Positions 24,663-35,027 of a DNA stretch of 64,000 nt are shown in pieces. The notes below the pieces were generated by a model. The model saw only the letters and a list, made by a program, of their open reading frames with translations. It made no database searches and was not told the DNA's origin. This DNA comes from Pempheris klunzingeri (lineage: Eukaryota > Chordata > Actinopteri > Acropomatiformes > Pempheridae), in NCBI RefSeq assembly GCF_042242105.1, contig NC_092019.1, forward strand, positions 16,661,328 through 16,725,327. The letters are read 5' to 3'. A program made the translations under genes and the position numbers. Numbering within the stretch: position 1 is the first letter of the stretch; every line of letters begins with the position of its first letter.

Positions 24663-27600
24663 ACACACTTAATTTTTACATCAATCAGTTGACAGATTAA
24701 ATGATTGCAGTTGAGTATCAGTGAATGTACTCATGTAGGGCCTTAAGCAGCTCCTTCAGCGAAAGACTGATACACCCTAAATGCAAGAAGGAGCACTTCC
24801 GCAGGTCCTTCATCCCGACTGCAGTCAGACTGTATAATGCTGCATTATAGTCTGCTGCACCAACCACAATCACAACCACAACCACCACCTATGCACTTTA
24901 CTACTATTATTATTACATAAACTGTGCAATAATTTCACATCCCATTCCACCTCACCCTGTTGTTGTTTTTTTGTAATTATTGTGTATTTAATTGTTTCTT
25001 TGTGTATATAGGTTTTTCCTCTGTACATACACTACTCACAAAAAGTTAGGGATATTTGGCTTTCAGGTGAAATTTCAGGATGAACCACCACCAATACATT
25101 TCCTGCTTCAGTTAGAATTGGTATTTAAACAGTCCTCCTCATCATGCTGTTCACATTCTGACATCATGAGACCAAGACGACACCTAACTATTGATCAGCA
25201 GCACCTCAACACTGGAGGCTTCAAACAGGTCCTCAGACAGAAGTGTCCACTGAGCTTAGAGGGTCACAGAGTGTCATCAGCAGGTTGCAACAGTGATACA
25301 GAGACGGGAAGAGTCACAGAAAGGAGAGGAGTGGACGTCCTTTGGCCACATCCCAATTTTACGTTTACCCTCGTTTACCCTCCACCGTTGTTAGATTTTC
25401 TTTCAATAAATTGTTTAAGATGAAGAAACTACCATTGCATGCTGATACTTAAATGTCCTACTTTCATGATATAATATCACTGTAGCATTAACTTTTTACA
25501 TTTTCCATAAATTTCACCTGAAAGTCGAATATCCCTTTTGTGAACCCTGTTTAATTTTCTATTTCTTTAACTGTGTGATTTTGTCTGTCCCCTTGAGCTG
25601 CTGTAACAGCAAACTTTCCCCACTGAGGGATCAATAAACGATATCTAATCTAATCTAATTCTTATACAGTAAAATATGCTCTATATTTGATAATTCTCAG
25701 AAACACCTCATTAACATTTAATTCATTATTGTACAACAACGGATGTGACAAATTAAGAACAATTTAATTAAAAGATGGACGGAAAGATATAGAGTAAGTG
25801 AATGAGGTAGAGGAGAGTGATTGAGCCCCTCGTTCACAGACTAAAAAGAGACGAGTCTCCCCAATTGCATAATAAAAGAACGTAAGAAAAAAAAAAGAGT
25901 CTGAAAGAAAAAGAGAGTGACATGGGAGTCTAAGAATCTGAATTTCAATTGGAAGGAGAGGAATGCTTTAGAAAACAGGCACACCACTGACACTTTTACA
26001 CAATAAAACAAGTAAGTGGTGGTGTCAATTATAAGCTTGCATTTATGTGTTAAAATTTTTTTTTTAACTAGTTTGTATGCCCTGGATCATGGTTTGGTTG
26101 TAATATAACCTTTTTAATAATTCTTCAAATCAAAAGTGTGCACACACACTATATAAGGACTCAACATGGGACTCAACATTAGTGATGTAAACACATACCA
26201 CATCTCCTCTCCTCCACTGCTCTCCCACTGCCTGCAACCCCCACCTTGCACTTCTAATCTGTTCTCTGCCCCTGACCCCTCACTACTCCCCACAGCAAAG
26301 CCCCGCACCACGACCCAACTTCAAAAGTGAGTCCCGCTGCCCCACCATTGGTCGCCATGGAGGTCTCCGTGGTAACCGGAGGCCGAAAATTCTGACCCTC
26401 TGCGCCTGCTCTACCTCTCCTAGCATGCGATGTCTGTCCTGAATACAGCCAGGAACAAAAACACACACAAACATATGCAGATTCACTCACTCAGAGTCTG
26501 ATGAGGGAATGATGGAACGTGAGGCTGACTTTCCCTCGATTACTATGCACGGCTCTCCGTTTTCTCATCTCTCGTGGAAAGATGTATCTCTCTGAAAGCG
26601 TGTAATTCTGCTCTTTCGTGTGACAAAATGCTATGCATAACAGAAACTGGCTTTCCACTTCAGCTAACAGCTCAGCAAAGGCCACGTCATGCAATGCTGT
26701 ATCACACAACATGCCTCACACACACGCACGCACACACCCGCACCCATTCAATTAATGTATGGACTGAGGATGAATCCCAGTGACTTTTATTTTGAAAGAA
26801 CCCAAATTAAATGCTTTCGAATACACACATACAGCTCGACATACATACAGGCTACAAGTCAAAGATTACACCACGTGTTTCTGCACAACACACTTGCCTC
26901 CATATCTATTATAATAACGCCTACATGGCCCATGTAAAGATACCAGTTCGCTCCAGGCACGGCCTCTACAGTTTGCTGTGTATTCTGTATGTACTGTATA
27001 TTGGCGTTGCTCTCCTGAATGCATGCAGGGTGGTGGTCTGTGCGCCCCATTCATTCCCACAATGTCATTGTCCACGGCATAGGCAGCCAGTGTGTGTCCA
27101 CAACACAATTAACACATAGGTTATTGTGCGCTGCAACAATAAGAGCCCGATTTGGTATGCTTTTGCTTCATCCCGTCCCATCTCCCTCTCTCTGTCCAAC
27201 ACCCTCATCCTTGTGCACCTGCCTCCCTCCGCCTGCCTCTCTATCTTCTTTTTTTTTTGCTTTCTTCCTCTCTATCGCCTTCCACCCCTTCATCATCTCA
27301 GTGTGACTGCTGTGCTCACGCCAGCTTGTTGAACTGTAACTAATACAGACAGAGAGAGAAGTGGACGAAAACAGAGGGAGACGGGTTGGGAGATGTGAGG
27401 GGGGGACGGCACGAATCCTACAAAAACTTACAGAAGCTTTTCTGATAGTTGCAGTGTTTTAGAGATACATGTTTAACGTGTGCAGTGAAAAGACTGAGCA
27501 TTAGTAGTTTAATTCAGGTAGTTGCTCTTACTTTTATGAAAACTTGTCCACGCCTTTGCTCTTAGCAGACTACATTACCATAAGTCATCCTGTGTGAGAC

Positions 27601-28297
27601 ATTAAACTCCTTGACAGGACAGAAGAATAAAATTATATCAAGTGTCTCCACTTGCTTATTATTTATTAAAAAACTGACTTCAGTTGACTCCCGCTCTATA
27701 GAGCTCTTAATAGTGTAGCCCCATTACACATTATGTCTGACATACTGAAGACGTATCAAGATTATCATCCACCCTCTGTGTCTTTTTATCACTCTCTGCT
27801 ACACTTTGAATTGATTGTGGTGTACAAATAAACTTGTACTTACCCGTGTATGTCCAGGTAATTTCCTCTGAAAAAGAATAAAAGGGCAACTCTTATTTTA
27901 GCGATACTACAGATGTTCTGTGAATATTAAAAGCATCATATCTGCAAGATTAAATATTATATATATCATGTAACTCTATATTATGTGATGTTTTCATCTC
28001 TTCTAATCTACAACCTCTGCTGCTTCTAATCATTACAGTACAATCCTAAACAAGCTATTGATACCTAACTACAGTGGTACCACAGTCCTCAAATACTGTC
28101 AAAATCCAATTGTTATTAGTGGATTTTACTACAGCTCCACTTCTACAGCTCACACTGAATCACCCAAACAATCTACAACACCAATATGAAAGTAAATAAT
28201 GTTAATGTATGTTAATTAATACCTTACCAGCAGCAGGTGCAACAGTCCACTGCAAACACAGAAGCATGAGAAGGACAAAAAGACCCAAAGAGTCCAT
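15745..28297 (-). CDS. ca14: Carbonic anhydrase XIV (membrane-bound), 11 coding exons
   Basis: Converts CO2 and water to bicarbonate and a proton at the outer cell surface. Coding exons (minus strand): 28297-28228, 27867-27844, 23555-23376, 23139-22994, 20938-20843, 20705-20639, 20197-20040, 19472-19346, 18477-18454, 18320-18236, 15856-15745. Together they give 1089 nt and 362 residues, with phase kept at all ten junctions. A signal peptide fills exon 1. Zinc ligands are His115 and His117 (QMHLHWG) and His142 (LHVVHYN); proton shuttle His90 (NNGHT); Glu129 (GGSEHT); Thr224 ([12 protein letters not shown]). Cys46 and Cys228 fit the extracellular-CA disulfide. One membrane helix spans about residues 300-322, followed by a basic then acidic cytoplasmic tail ending LQTEP. 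Length and exon count match vertebrate CA14; CA12 and CA9 are less similar in the [16 protein letters not shown] region. All catalytic residues are present, so it should be active. Confidence 0.93.
16384..16396 (+). promoter_or_regulatory. DR1 nuclear-receptor site in a ca14 intron
   Basis: AGGTCA-A-AGGTTA, a near-consensus DR1 of HNF4/PPAR:RXR type, lies in the last ca14 intron. Function unknown. Confidence 0.25.
16645..16890. mobile_element. Short hAT-like MITE
   Basis: The left end reads CAGTGGTTCCCAAAGTGG and the right end is the inverse of CAGGGGTTCCCAAAGTTCC, the classic hAT terminal motif. The 246-bp element has no coding capacity. The flanking 8-bp sequences do not match, so the target duplication has decayed or the ends are slightly misplaced. 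It lies in the last ca14 intron. Confidence 0.65.
21960..22045. repeat. Fragment of a teleost interspersed repeat
   Basis: A stretch like 'attatcgaaatatatataga' leads to 'ctgattaatcaatcaactaa' and ends near 'gcagctctt'. This matches the terminal part of the repeat seen at 4790, 42540 and 46840. It lies in a ca14 intron. Confidence 0.45.
24624..24661 (+). repeat. (ATT)n microsatellite
   Basis: Trinucleotide run of about 12 units in the large second ca14 intron. Confidence 0.95.
24727..25660 (+). mobile_element. LINE 3' end (reverse-transcriptase tail) split by a MITE
   Basis: At 24767-24850 an in-frame run of 27 codons ([20 protein letters not shown] within it) ends at a stop. This is the C-terminal end of a fish non-LTR retrotransposon protein (Rex1/L2-like by memory of such tails). 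The 3' region resumes after the MITE and ends in 'gagggatcaataaacgatat' plus three TCTAA units, the expected LINE terminus. Only the last few hundred bases of the element are present, as with most 5'-truncated LINE copies. Confidence 0.6.
25030..25549 (+). mobile_element. Tc1/mariner-derived element with internal deletion
   Basis: The ends are inverted: 'cactcacaaaaagttaggga'-type sequence at the left (25030 on) and 'gaatatcccttttgtgaacc' at the right. Both carry 'ctttcaggtgaaattt' inward. TA precedes the left end (25028-25029). An internal remnant starting [13 protein letters not shown] (from 25165) looks like a transposase N-terminus that runs into unrelated sequence. It is inserted in the LINE tail, inside ca14 intron 2. 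Confidence 0.65.
28228..28297 (-). other. ca14: ca14 signal-peptide exon and start-site choice
   Basis: The ATG at 28297-28295 begins a 23-codon hydrophobic leader ([18 protein letters not shown]), then the donor G|GTAAGG. The open frame continues upstream of this ATG only through low-complexity (CT)n-derived sequence, so this first Met in a signal-peptide context is the likely start. Upstream on this strand lies a long polypyrimidine stretch (28340-28420) with no TATA box. Confidence 0.8.
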
Positions 28298-28359
28298 GTT
28301 AGCCCTCCTTGCCCATACACAGAAATGAATAAAAGTGGACGGAGAGATGAGGAGCGAGT

Positions 28360-28410
28360 GAGGGAGAGGGAGAGAGAGAGAGGGGGGAGAGAGAGAGAGG
28401 CAGAGAGGTG
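28360..28410 (+). repeat. (GA)n-rich tract upstream of ca14
   Basis: Purine-rich AG repeat with interruptions, 60-110 bases upstream of the ca14 start codon; probably in the 5' UTR or core promoter. It explains the long low-complexity open frame on the minus strand (28298-28776). Confidence 0.8.
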
Positions 28411-29299
28411 GGGGGTACTGACTGGGTCCAGTGATCCCACCTTACAGCCAGAGTGTGGATGTTGCATGCTGGCTCCACTCTCGCATACAAGGGAGAGACC
28501 AGACCGGAAAGAGAGACCAGTGAGAATTAATTCGGTGTTAGTAGTTGAAAAAAGAGGGTGATGGGAGAGAGAGAAAAAAAGGAGGTTAGTGCATGGGAAC
28601 AATGGTGCAAAGGAAAGTGAATAAAAGAGAAAGACAGAGATCACAGGCGAGAAATGGAAATGAGTGAGTCTGAGGGGAGGTGACTGACTAGTTAAACTTG
28701 CTAAAATAGATAAAGTATTTCTGAATTCTTGCTGGATGAGAGTTTCAGTTTGACAATAAACGTCATCTGGTCTCATTTGTCGTCATTCAGTTAATGAAGG
28801 GCATGAGAGGAAGATGGGTGAGAAGAGAGTGGAGAGATGAGGACACGTCACACTCGCAAGCAAAGTGGTTCACAAACGGTATTGAATTAAGAAACAGTAT
28901 TTACTTTGGAGCCCTTGCTGCAGGTTACATGTCTGGTTTCACCCGTACAGACTTGATCTAAATTATTTCCTGAGGAGGAAAGAGGAGGAGTCCTGAGGAG
29001 GTCAAGCTAAGCAGAATCTCACAATAAAAAAAATTCAAGTTGGAAAAAAAAAGAAATATTTTTATTCATTTTTTTTGTGGGGTCCCGTCCCACTGGGCAA
29101 TCAAATGGCCAGTTTAAATGAATGACTTTATGATTGCGTGTGCATTGTGTTATATGTAGGTTCATGTCTGCATTTGCATTGGGTATCTTTATTTTCAGGG
29201 CAAAAAAGAAAAATATGCAGAAAAAAAATCTTAGTGCAAGATTTTCCCCATATTATGTGTTCTATATATGATTCATATTATATACTATATCATGTCATA

Positions 29300-29316
29300 T
29301 TATATATATATATATG

Positions 29317-29348
<32 letters not shown>

Positions 29349-29356
29349 TATATATG

Positions 29357-29407
<51 letters not shown>

Positions 29408-29435
29408 ATATATATATATATATACACACACACAT

Positions 29436-29470
<35 letters not shown>
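29300..29470 (+). repeat. Compound (TA)n/(CA)n/(TG)n microsatellite
   Basis: Alternating TA, CA and TG blocks that are mutually complementary and could form a large cruciform. The short open frames here are YIYIY/CVCVC repeats without meaning. Confidence 0.9.
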
Positions 29471-29475
<5 letters not shown>

Positions 29476-29512
29476 CATGTATATATTATGGCAAGCCGTT
29501 TAGGAAATTATA

Positions 29513-29882
29513 TATATGGAATGAAAGTCTGAATATATGAAATGAAACTCGGAATATATTTAATGAAAGTCTGAATATATGGAATGAAACTATGAATATA
29601 TGGAATGAAAGTCTGAATATATTGAATGAAAGTCTGAATATATGGAATGAAAGTCTGAATATATGGAATGAAACTATGAATATATTGAATGAAAGTCTGA
29701 ATATATGGAATGAAACTGTGAATATATTGAATGAAAGTCTGAATATATGGAATGAAACTGAATATATTGAATGAAAGTCTGAATATATGGAATGAAACTG
29801 TGAATATATTGAATGAAAGTCTGAATATATGGAATGAAACTATGAATATATTGAATGAAAGTCTGAATATATGGAATGAAAC
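29513..29882 (+). repeat. 21-bp minisatellite, about 17-18 copies
   Basis: The unit is 'gaatatatggaatgaaagtc' plus one base, with variants (gga/tga, agtct/actat/actgt). Because the unit length is a multiple of three, one frame stays open and would encode a seven-residue repeat N-I-(W/L)-N-E-S-L. One unit near 29755 is shortened, which shifts the frame. No start context, promoter or splice sites support translation. Confidence 0.9.
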
Positions 29883-30264
29883 TTAATTACACTTTCACCT
29901 GAATGGCTGAAGGAGGGAGAGGATGGCTGAAGCTGCCCGAAATTTAGTAGCTGCAATACTGCGCAACGAACAAGTTAACACCCTGGCTAATGCCTGCAAC
30001 TGTAGCACTAATAGTAGCACTAGGTACTGCATAGCCAAGAGGAGAAGGCCTTACTCCTCAAAATGAAATATAGTTTTTAGAAAGAATATTCTCTGTTAGG
30101 ACTGCATAAAGTGGCTCCATATAATGTTTCTAGTTTACAGTGTATTAAAATGGTTACATAAATTGGGCATACTGTACAGAGAAATGTATTACCTGACTTT
30201 GTTTAGGTTAAAACACTAGGGGGAGCCCTCTCCACGTGACATGTGGTGGGTTTACTCCCCGTGT

Positions 30265-30572
30265 GGAAAATCCACCCTAAAACTGCATGTACATTGTATC
30301 ATTACTCCCGACAGCACTGTGCAGACGTGTTGCAACCCTGGACCTGCTCCACAGACAGTGAAATGCGGAACAAGAGTGGTAATTTCCCTCGGAAATAGTG
30401 ATTCACAGCCACATTATAAAAATCTCTTGGACGTAACACCCACGTGAGTCACTTTGCACTATTTCATTGTCAATGGGGCAACTGCAGCCTGCACTGATGA
30501 GCTGTATAAAGTGACTTTGTTTTCCAACTTTATCACCCGAATATCAATTCCAATTTTTAGGGTGGATTTTCC
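30265..30572. mobile_element. Small inverted-repeat element (MITE-like)
   Basis: The left arm GGAAAATCCACCCTAAAA (30265-30282) is the exact reverse complement of the right arm at 30555-30572. The right arm continues outward for several more bases (ccctttaaa), so the left end may be truncated. The internal 270 bases have no gene. It is likely a non-autonomous DNA transposon. Confidence 0.55.
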
Positions 30573-31039
30573 CTTTAAACTCTCAAAGGCAATCCTGCCA
30601 AGAGTCTTTTGATCTAGATTACATCACGTGGAGTCAAGGATAAACTTAAAACGATAAAATAAAACTGCAAAGGTTACATCACTTACTGCATTCAGTGTGG
30701 CAACTGTAGAAGAGCCATTATCTGGAGCTCAAACAATGGATAGATATATAGATAGACAGATAGATTTAAGTATTTATTAGCCATTGATTATCATTAGTTA
30801 TTGCCTATTCTATTCAGTCCAGAATTAGTTTAGTATTATATATTATAGAAATTGTTAGTATTATTTTCTATAAGCAGCCTTATACCTGGAAATATATTCA
30901 TTTATTTCCGCTACTGTAGACTGTATGACTGTCTAATGACTAATCAGAGGTTTGTATATGTATAAGTATAAAAGTATGTATGTGTTAGATGAACATATAT
31001 CTTTGGCACTGTTTTATTAGTTCTCCGTCCCTCCGCTCC

Positions 31040-31255
31040 GTCCTTTCACACTGTGTACCGATCCGCACCAACGTGAAGCGCTTCAGCCGAATTATGCAAC
31101 AGCAACGACCTTTTCCGGCCTCTGATTGGTCGCTCAGCGTTCCGTGAGGGGGCGTGGCTAGACGACTCTAATACGCTATTGGCCGCGTCTTCGCAGGGGG
31201 CGTGTCGCTTGATTTCATTCACAAATCTAGCAACGGAGCATCTCTCCGACATGTG
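31040..31255. promoter_or_regulatory. Promoter-like CpG-rich island between ca14 and ciart
   Basis: Clearly richer in CpG than its AT-rich surroundings. It contains an AACGTG E-box variant (31070-31075), a perfect D-box TTATGCAA (31092-31099), two inverted CCAAT boxes (ATTGG at 31125-31129 and 31178-31182) and two GGGGGCGTG GC boxes (31148-31157 and 31196-31205). No exon could be tied to it. It may be an alternative or distal promoter of ciart, an upstream ca14 promoter, or a promoter of a non-coding RNA. Confidence 0.45.
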
Positions 31256-31518
31256 AATGCCCCTCTGTTTATACTGCTGAACACATGTCCCGGATCCGCA
31301 AATGTGAGCGGACGAAAACGCTGCAGTCGCGGCGTAAAAAGGAGCTTCGCTGGTTTTGAACGCAGTGATTTATAGTCAAGTTATACATTATTACAACATA
31401 TATTATCCTAGAAGGCTACGGCTACTGCAAAAATCAGTTTAATTATCGACGAAGAGAGATGTTAAATGTGCTGATCCACCAATGTAAAAGCAGAATGTGT
31501 CGAAAGGACCAGTGTATG

Positions 31519-31552
<34 letters not shown>

Positions 31553-34300
31553 ACATGATCATTGTGAACTGGGCTGCTTCACACTAAATAATCCATGCTT
31601 TGAATTTGGAAGAAACAACAACAACAATGTAGGCTGGTCATGGCATGAAATATGATCTGCACTGTCCAGGCACGTGCCACCATGGGCGTGAACAGAAAGA
31701 AAGAGAAAGAGAGCATATATTTCCTCTTGTCCCTTTGCCAAAACTGTAATATGCGAGTAATGAGTTAGATTCCTGCAGGAGAGAGGAGGGTGAAGAAGGG
31801 GAGGACAGGTGGCAGACAGGTGCTGTGGTGCTGTCCTGCTTTTCAGGTGAAACACGATATGTTGCTGGGCCTCTGCATTAACAGTGGGGAGACAGTTTAC
31901 ATTTAGTCTTTAGTCCTCCGTCTTCGCTCAGGCAGGTCAGGTTTCAGTTGTGGTGTCTTGCACTGACCACACCTCCTTTTACATTTGGCCTTAAAGGAAC
32001 TCCTGCATGCTCTCACTACGTGAACTCCTGCATGCTTTCACAATGAGCAAGGCCCCTGTTGTGACTCCCCTTATTACAGGAACATTAACATTGTGATATT
32101 TACTATGACTGAATATAATAAAGCTCTCTCACAGGACACAAACAACAGGGCCCTCTGCTGCGCTGGCCTACATGTTACCTGAGGACATGAGCCTCAGCAG
32201 TAAACCTACAAATCATTTACAATGCACCGTAACTTGAGAGGCAACGTAACTAATTTTATTCCAGATGTGCATTAATCCATTTCCACCCTGAGTAACCCCA
32301 CTGAGGAAGCCTTTATTTTCCATATTAGAGAGCAATTTGACGCATTGCACTTTGACCCACTCCATCGACAGAAACACCTCCCATGGTCACTCCTATTGAG
32401 TTCTCAGGCATGTCAATACAAGGGCACGATAGTGAGAAGAGGGTGGAGAGAAAAAACACAGAAACCAGGTGGGGGATGGGACGAAAGGGGGAAGGGAGAT
32501 GGAAAGAAGGGAAGGATGGGGGTGGTCTTAGGCACCCATGAACTCAGAGTAGGTTCATTGGGTTCATGTGCTCAACAGGAATGCTGTTGGGGGTGGAAAG
32601 CTCTCTCTGCCGACCGAGTCCCTGTTAAGTATACACAACACAACCTTTCTCTTGGTTTACTATTACCAAAGGTTAACCATTATTGCGTTTTGACAATAAG
32701 ACGGGTTGGTTTACTCACCTGGTGTCGGGGTTACTAAGTGACTGTGCATAGATACAATGCCCACAGATGGGTATTGTCAATCAAACAATGACATAGCCTG
32801 TTGTGTGCATGTTGAGGAGAGGAGGTCAGTGGGTTCATATGTATGTTGTATGTATAGAGGGGGGAGGGCGGCTACTTCATCCTTGACTGCAGCATGCAAG
32901 CTGCTTAGAGGCATCCACCACTCCTCACGCTTTAACCTGGTATTTCACATCTAAAAATACCAGGAAATCCTGTGTGTAGTGTTTGGCATGCAATTAAAAT
33001 CATATGAGATGAGATACTAATACATGTGATGAGTATTGGACACATACTGTGTGTGCGTGTGGTCTATACATGCAGATATACTGCCATGTATGTTTCAAGT
33101 TGAGGTCACTGAGTTCACTTTGTAGTAAGCCAGGGGGGAGGCTGCTACATGGCCATAAATCATGGACATGGGAGCTGGCTGACTGCTGCACTATTGTCAG
33201 ATTCATATTGGTGATCTAAATTTACCAATAAAGAAAGAAATACAATAGAATGAAATGAAATGAAATATCACTTCTTAACTCCTGCTTTTAGCCACGTTTC
33301 CCAGTTGCACAACCTGAACGACGACCTCTCTTTCTGTCAGAGAATACTATGTTTAGAGATGTTGAGCCTGTTTGTCAGAGTAGCTTAAAAGACAACTGTA
33401 GAAAATACAGGAATCTTTAAGTAAAACTGCGAGAAATATACAAAAGAATAACACATTTAGAGTGAAATTTAGCGCGGACATCTCAGAGAGAGTTAAAGAA
33501 TGATGTTGGGTCAACAGGTTGACCCTGCGGGACCTTTCAGTCGCTTGTTTATCTCTGGGGTCTCGTGACAGATGGCGCCTTCCATCATACGTATTTATGT
33601 ACAGACCACATTGTGTAAATTGTCTTTGAGCCTTTGAGATGCTTTCTTGAACTTACTAACCTGTTTGAGCTTTTCCTGAGCTCTGTTCACCTTTTGTTGT
33701 CTTGATAAGCTTGGCCCACCACCTATTGTTTTAGTCTACCTTTGTTATAATGGTGAGAAAAAAAAAACAGCTCTGAATGTGGAGCTTCAGGTAGAGATTT
33801 GATGACAGCTGTGAGCACTTTCTCCGCAGATCATCACAACTCATCACAGCCGTCCGTGTTCCTCTGAAGCTTAAGATAGTTTTTTCCAATCTGGAGCTTT
33901 AGGATAGCTTTCCCTCTTCAACCTATTCCCAGCAATGAGTGTAACCCCAGCTATTAAAATATTCCTGGGAATGTTGCATCTTATGGCCATTTACTCCAAT
34001 CAAGTCATAGGCCTGTTGATGACTGGCTCCTGAAGACTTTTATAAGAAAGGTGGAAGAAAGGAGGAGGGAGCCGTGGAGGTTATCATTACTTGGGCGTGA
34101 AAGTGGAATCTGTATAAAAGAAATATTATATGTTGCCATAGGTCATTGTCAGGTCTGCCGCACTAGCCAGTAAGAACAAGGCAGAGTGGTTTATAGCCTC
34201 TGAGAGGATGTAACATCCCAACAACCCAGACAAATGTCCTTATTAATTTCTCCTGGGAGGAAAAGTCATCTATGCCTTGCTGCTGTTCCGCAGTCCTGCA
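31256..34300. other. Spacer between the 31-kb island and the ciart promoter
   Basis: Nothing gene-like recognised. It contains a (GA)n tract at about 31526-31549 and low-complexity purine stretches. The 130-codon open frame at 32345-32737 has no family features and sits in purine-rich sequence. Confidence 0.5.
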
Positions 34301-34340
34301 TGCATTTATTCAATTAAACCCAAATGATGGGAGAACTGGG

Positions 34341-34348
34341 TTGCATAA
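34341..34348 (-). promoter_or_regulatory. D-box upstream of ciart
   Basis: TTGCATAA on the plus strand is the reverse complement of TTATGCAA, the optimal PAR-bZIP (DBP/TEF/HLF; repressed by NFIL3) site. D-boxes drive clock-phased and, in fish, light-induced transcription. It lies roughly 0.6 kb upstream of the inferred ciart first exon. Confidence 0.5.
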
Positions 34349-34599
34349 GGATTTTATTTTCAGTCGCGTTCAGCATGCGCGTGCTTTAGTTTTTTGGGGG
34401 TGATCGGTGTGAGGAGGCGGGGCCATACATACTTTATACATCAAATGCATAGAACATATTGTGCATCTCTCGGGCCGGCGTCGTAGTGCGTGCGTGCGTG
34501 CGTGCGTGTGTTTACACCCGCTCGCTGTAGTAGAGCAGCCCTGCCCGACACCACGCACACGAGCGACACATGAGTGGGCAGGACTGTGACTGCTCGGGC

Positions 34600-34720
34600 C
34601 GACGTCCAATCAGCGGCGAGTAAAGCGATCACTGGCTGGGACGGCCAGCCAATGGCGTGCGCCAACGCCGGGCCGGCAGCCAATGGGATGCGCGCAAAAC
34701 GTGGGCACGTGGATCCGCGC
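34600..34720 (+). promoter_or_regulatory. ciart proximal promoter: CCAAT boxes and tandem E-box
   Basis: Three CCAAT boxes (34606-34610, 34649-34653, 34680-34684) are followed by AACGTG (34698-34703) and a canonical CACGTG E-box (34706-34711), two bases apart. CLOCK:BMAL1 binds CACGTG and often a neighbouring variant box. The region is CpG-rich and immediately upstream of (GA)n sequence and the first exon. Mammalian CIART is a direct BMAL1 target, so this fits. Confidence 0.6.
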
Positions 34721-34796
34721 ACATGTTGACGCTCGTAAACTGACGAGAGAAAGAGCCAGCACAGAGACGAGCCGATGCACGGCCGGTAGTGTGTCT

Positions 34797-34857
34797 GAGA
34801 GAGAGAGAGAGTGGGAGAGAGAGACAGAGAGACAGAGAGAGTGGGAGAGAGACACAC

Positions 34858-34892
<35 letters not shown>
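34797..34892 (+). repeat. (GA)n microsatellite in the ciart 5' region
   Basis: Interrupted GA repeat just before or within the non-coding first exon of ciart. The long SLSLSL frames on the minus strand are its shadow. Confidence 0.9.
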
Positions 34893-34893
<1 letters not shown>

Positions 34894-34929
34894 CTGAGGC
34901 TGGGCGCCCCGATGCTGCTCCAGCCACGG

Positions 34930-35027
34930 AGTGTGTACTGACTGATCTGTCGTAGCAAAGTACCGATAGGAGAGAGAGCCGCCAGGAGTGTTTCTGACTG
35001 CTGCTGTTTGATCCAGCATTACTGAAG
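34930..35027 (+). other. ciart: ciart non-coding first exon (3' end certain, 5' end not)
   Basis: Downstream of the CCAAT/E-box region and the (GA)n tract, 'gcattactgaag|gtgagcatc' gives a consensus donor at 35027. The next acceptor is 'ccccaacag|aaATG' at 36849. The start of the exon is not visible. Confidence 0.5.

Noticed and set aside
28298-28776. Minus-strand open frame upstream of the ca14 ATG
   Set aside because: Made mostly of (CT)n-derived Ser/Leu repeats; the ca14 Met in signal-peptide context is a better start.
32345-32737. 130-codon plus-strand open frame
   Set aside because: No recognisable domain, purine-rich composition, no promoter or splice context.
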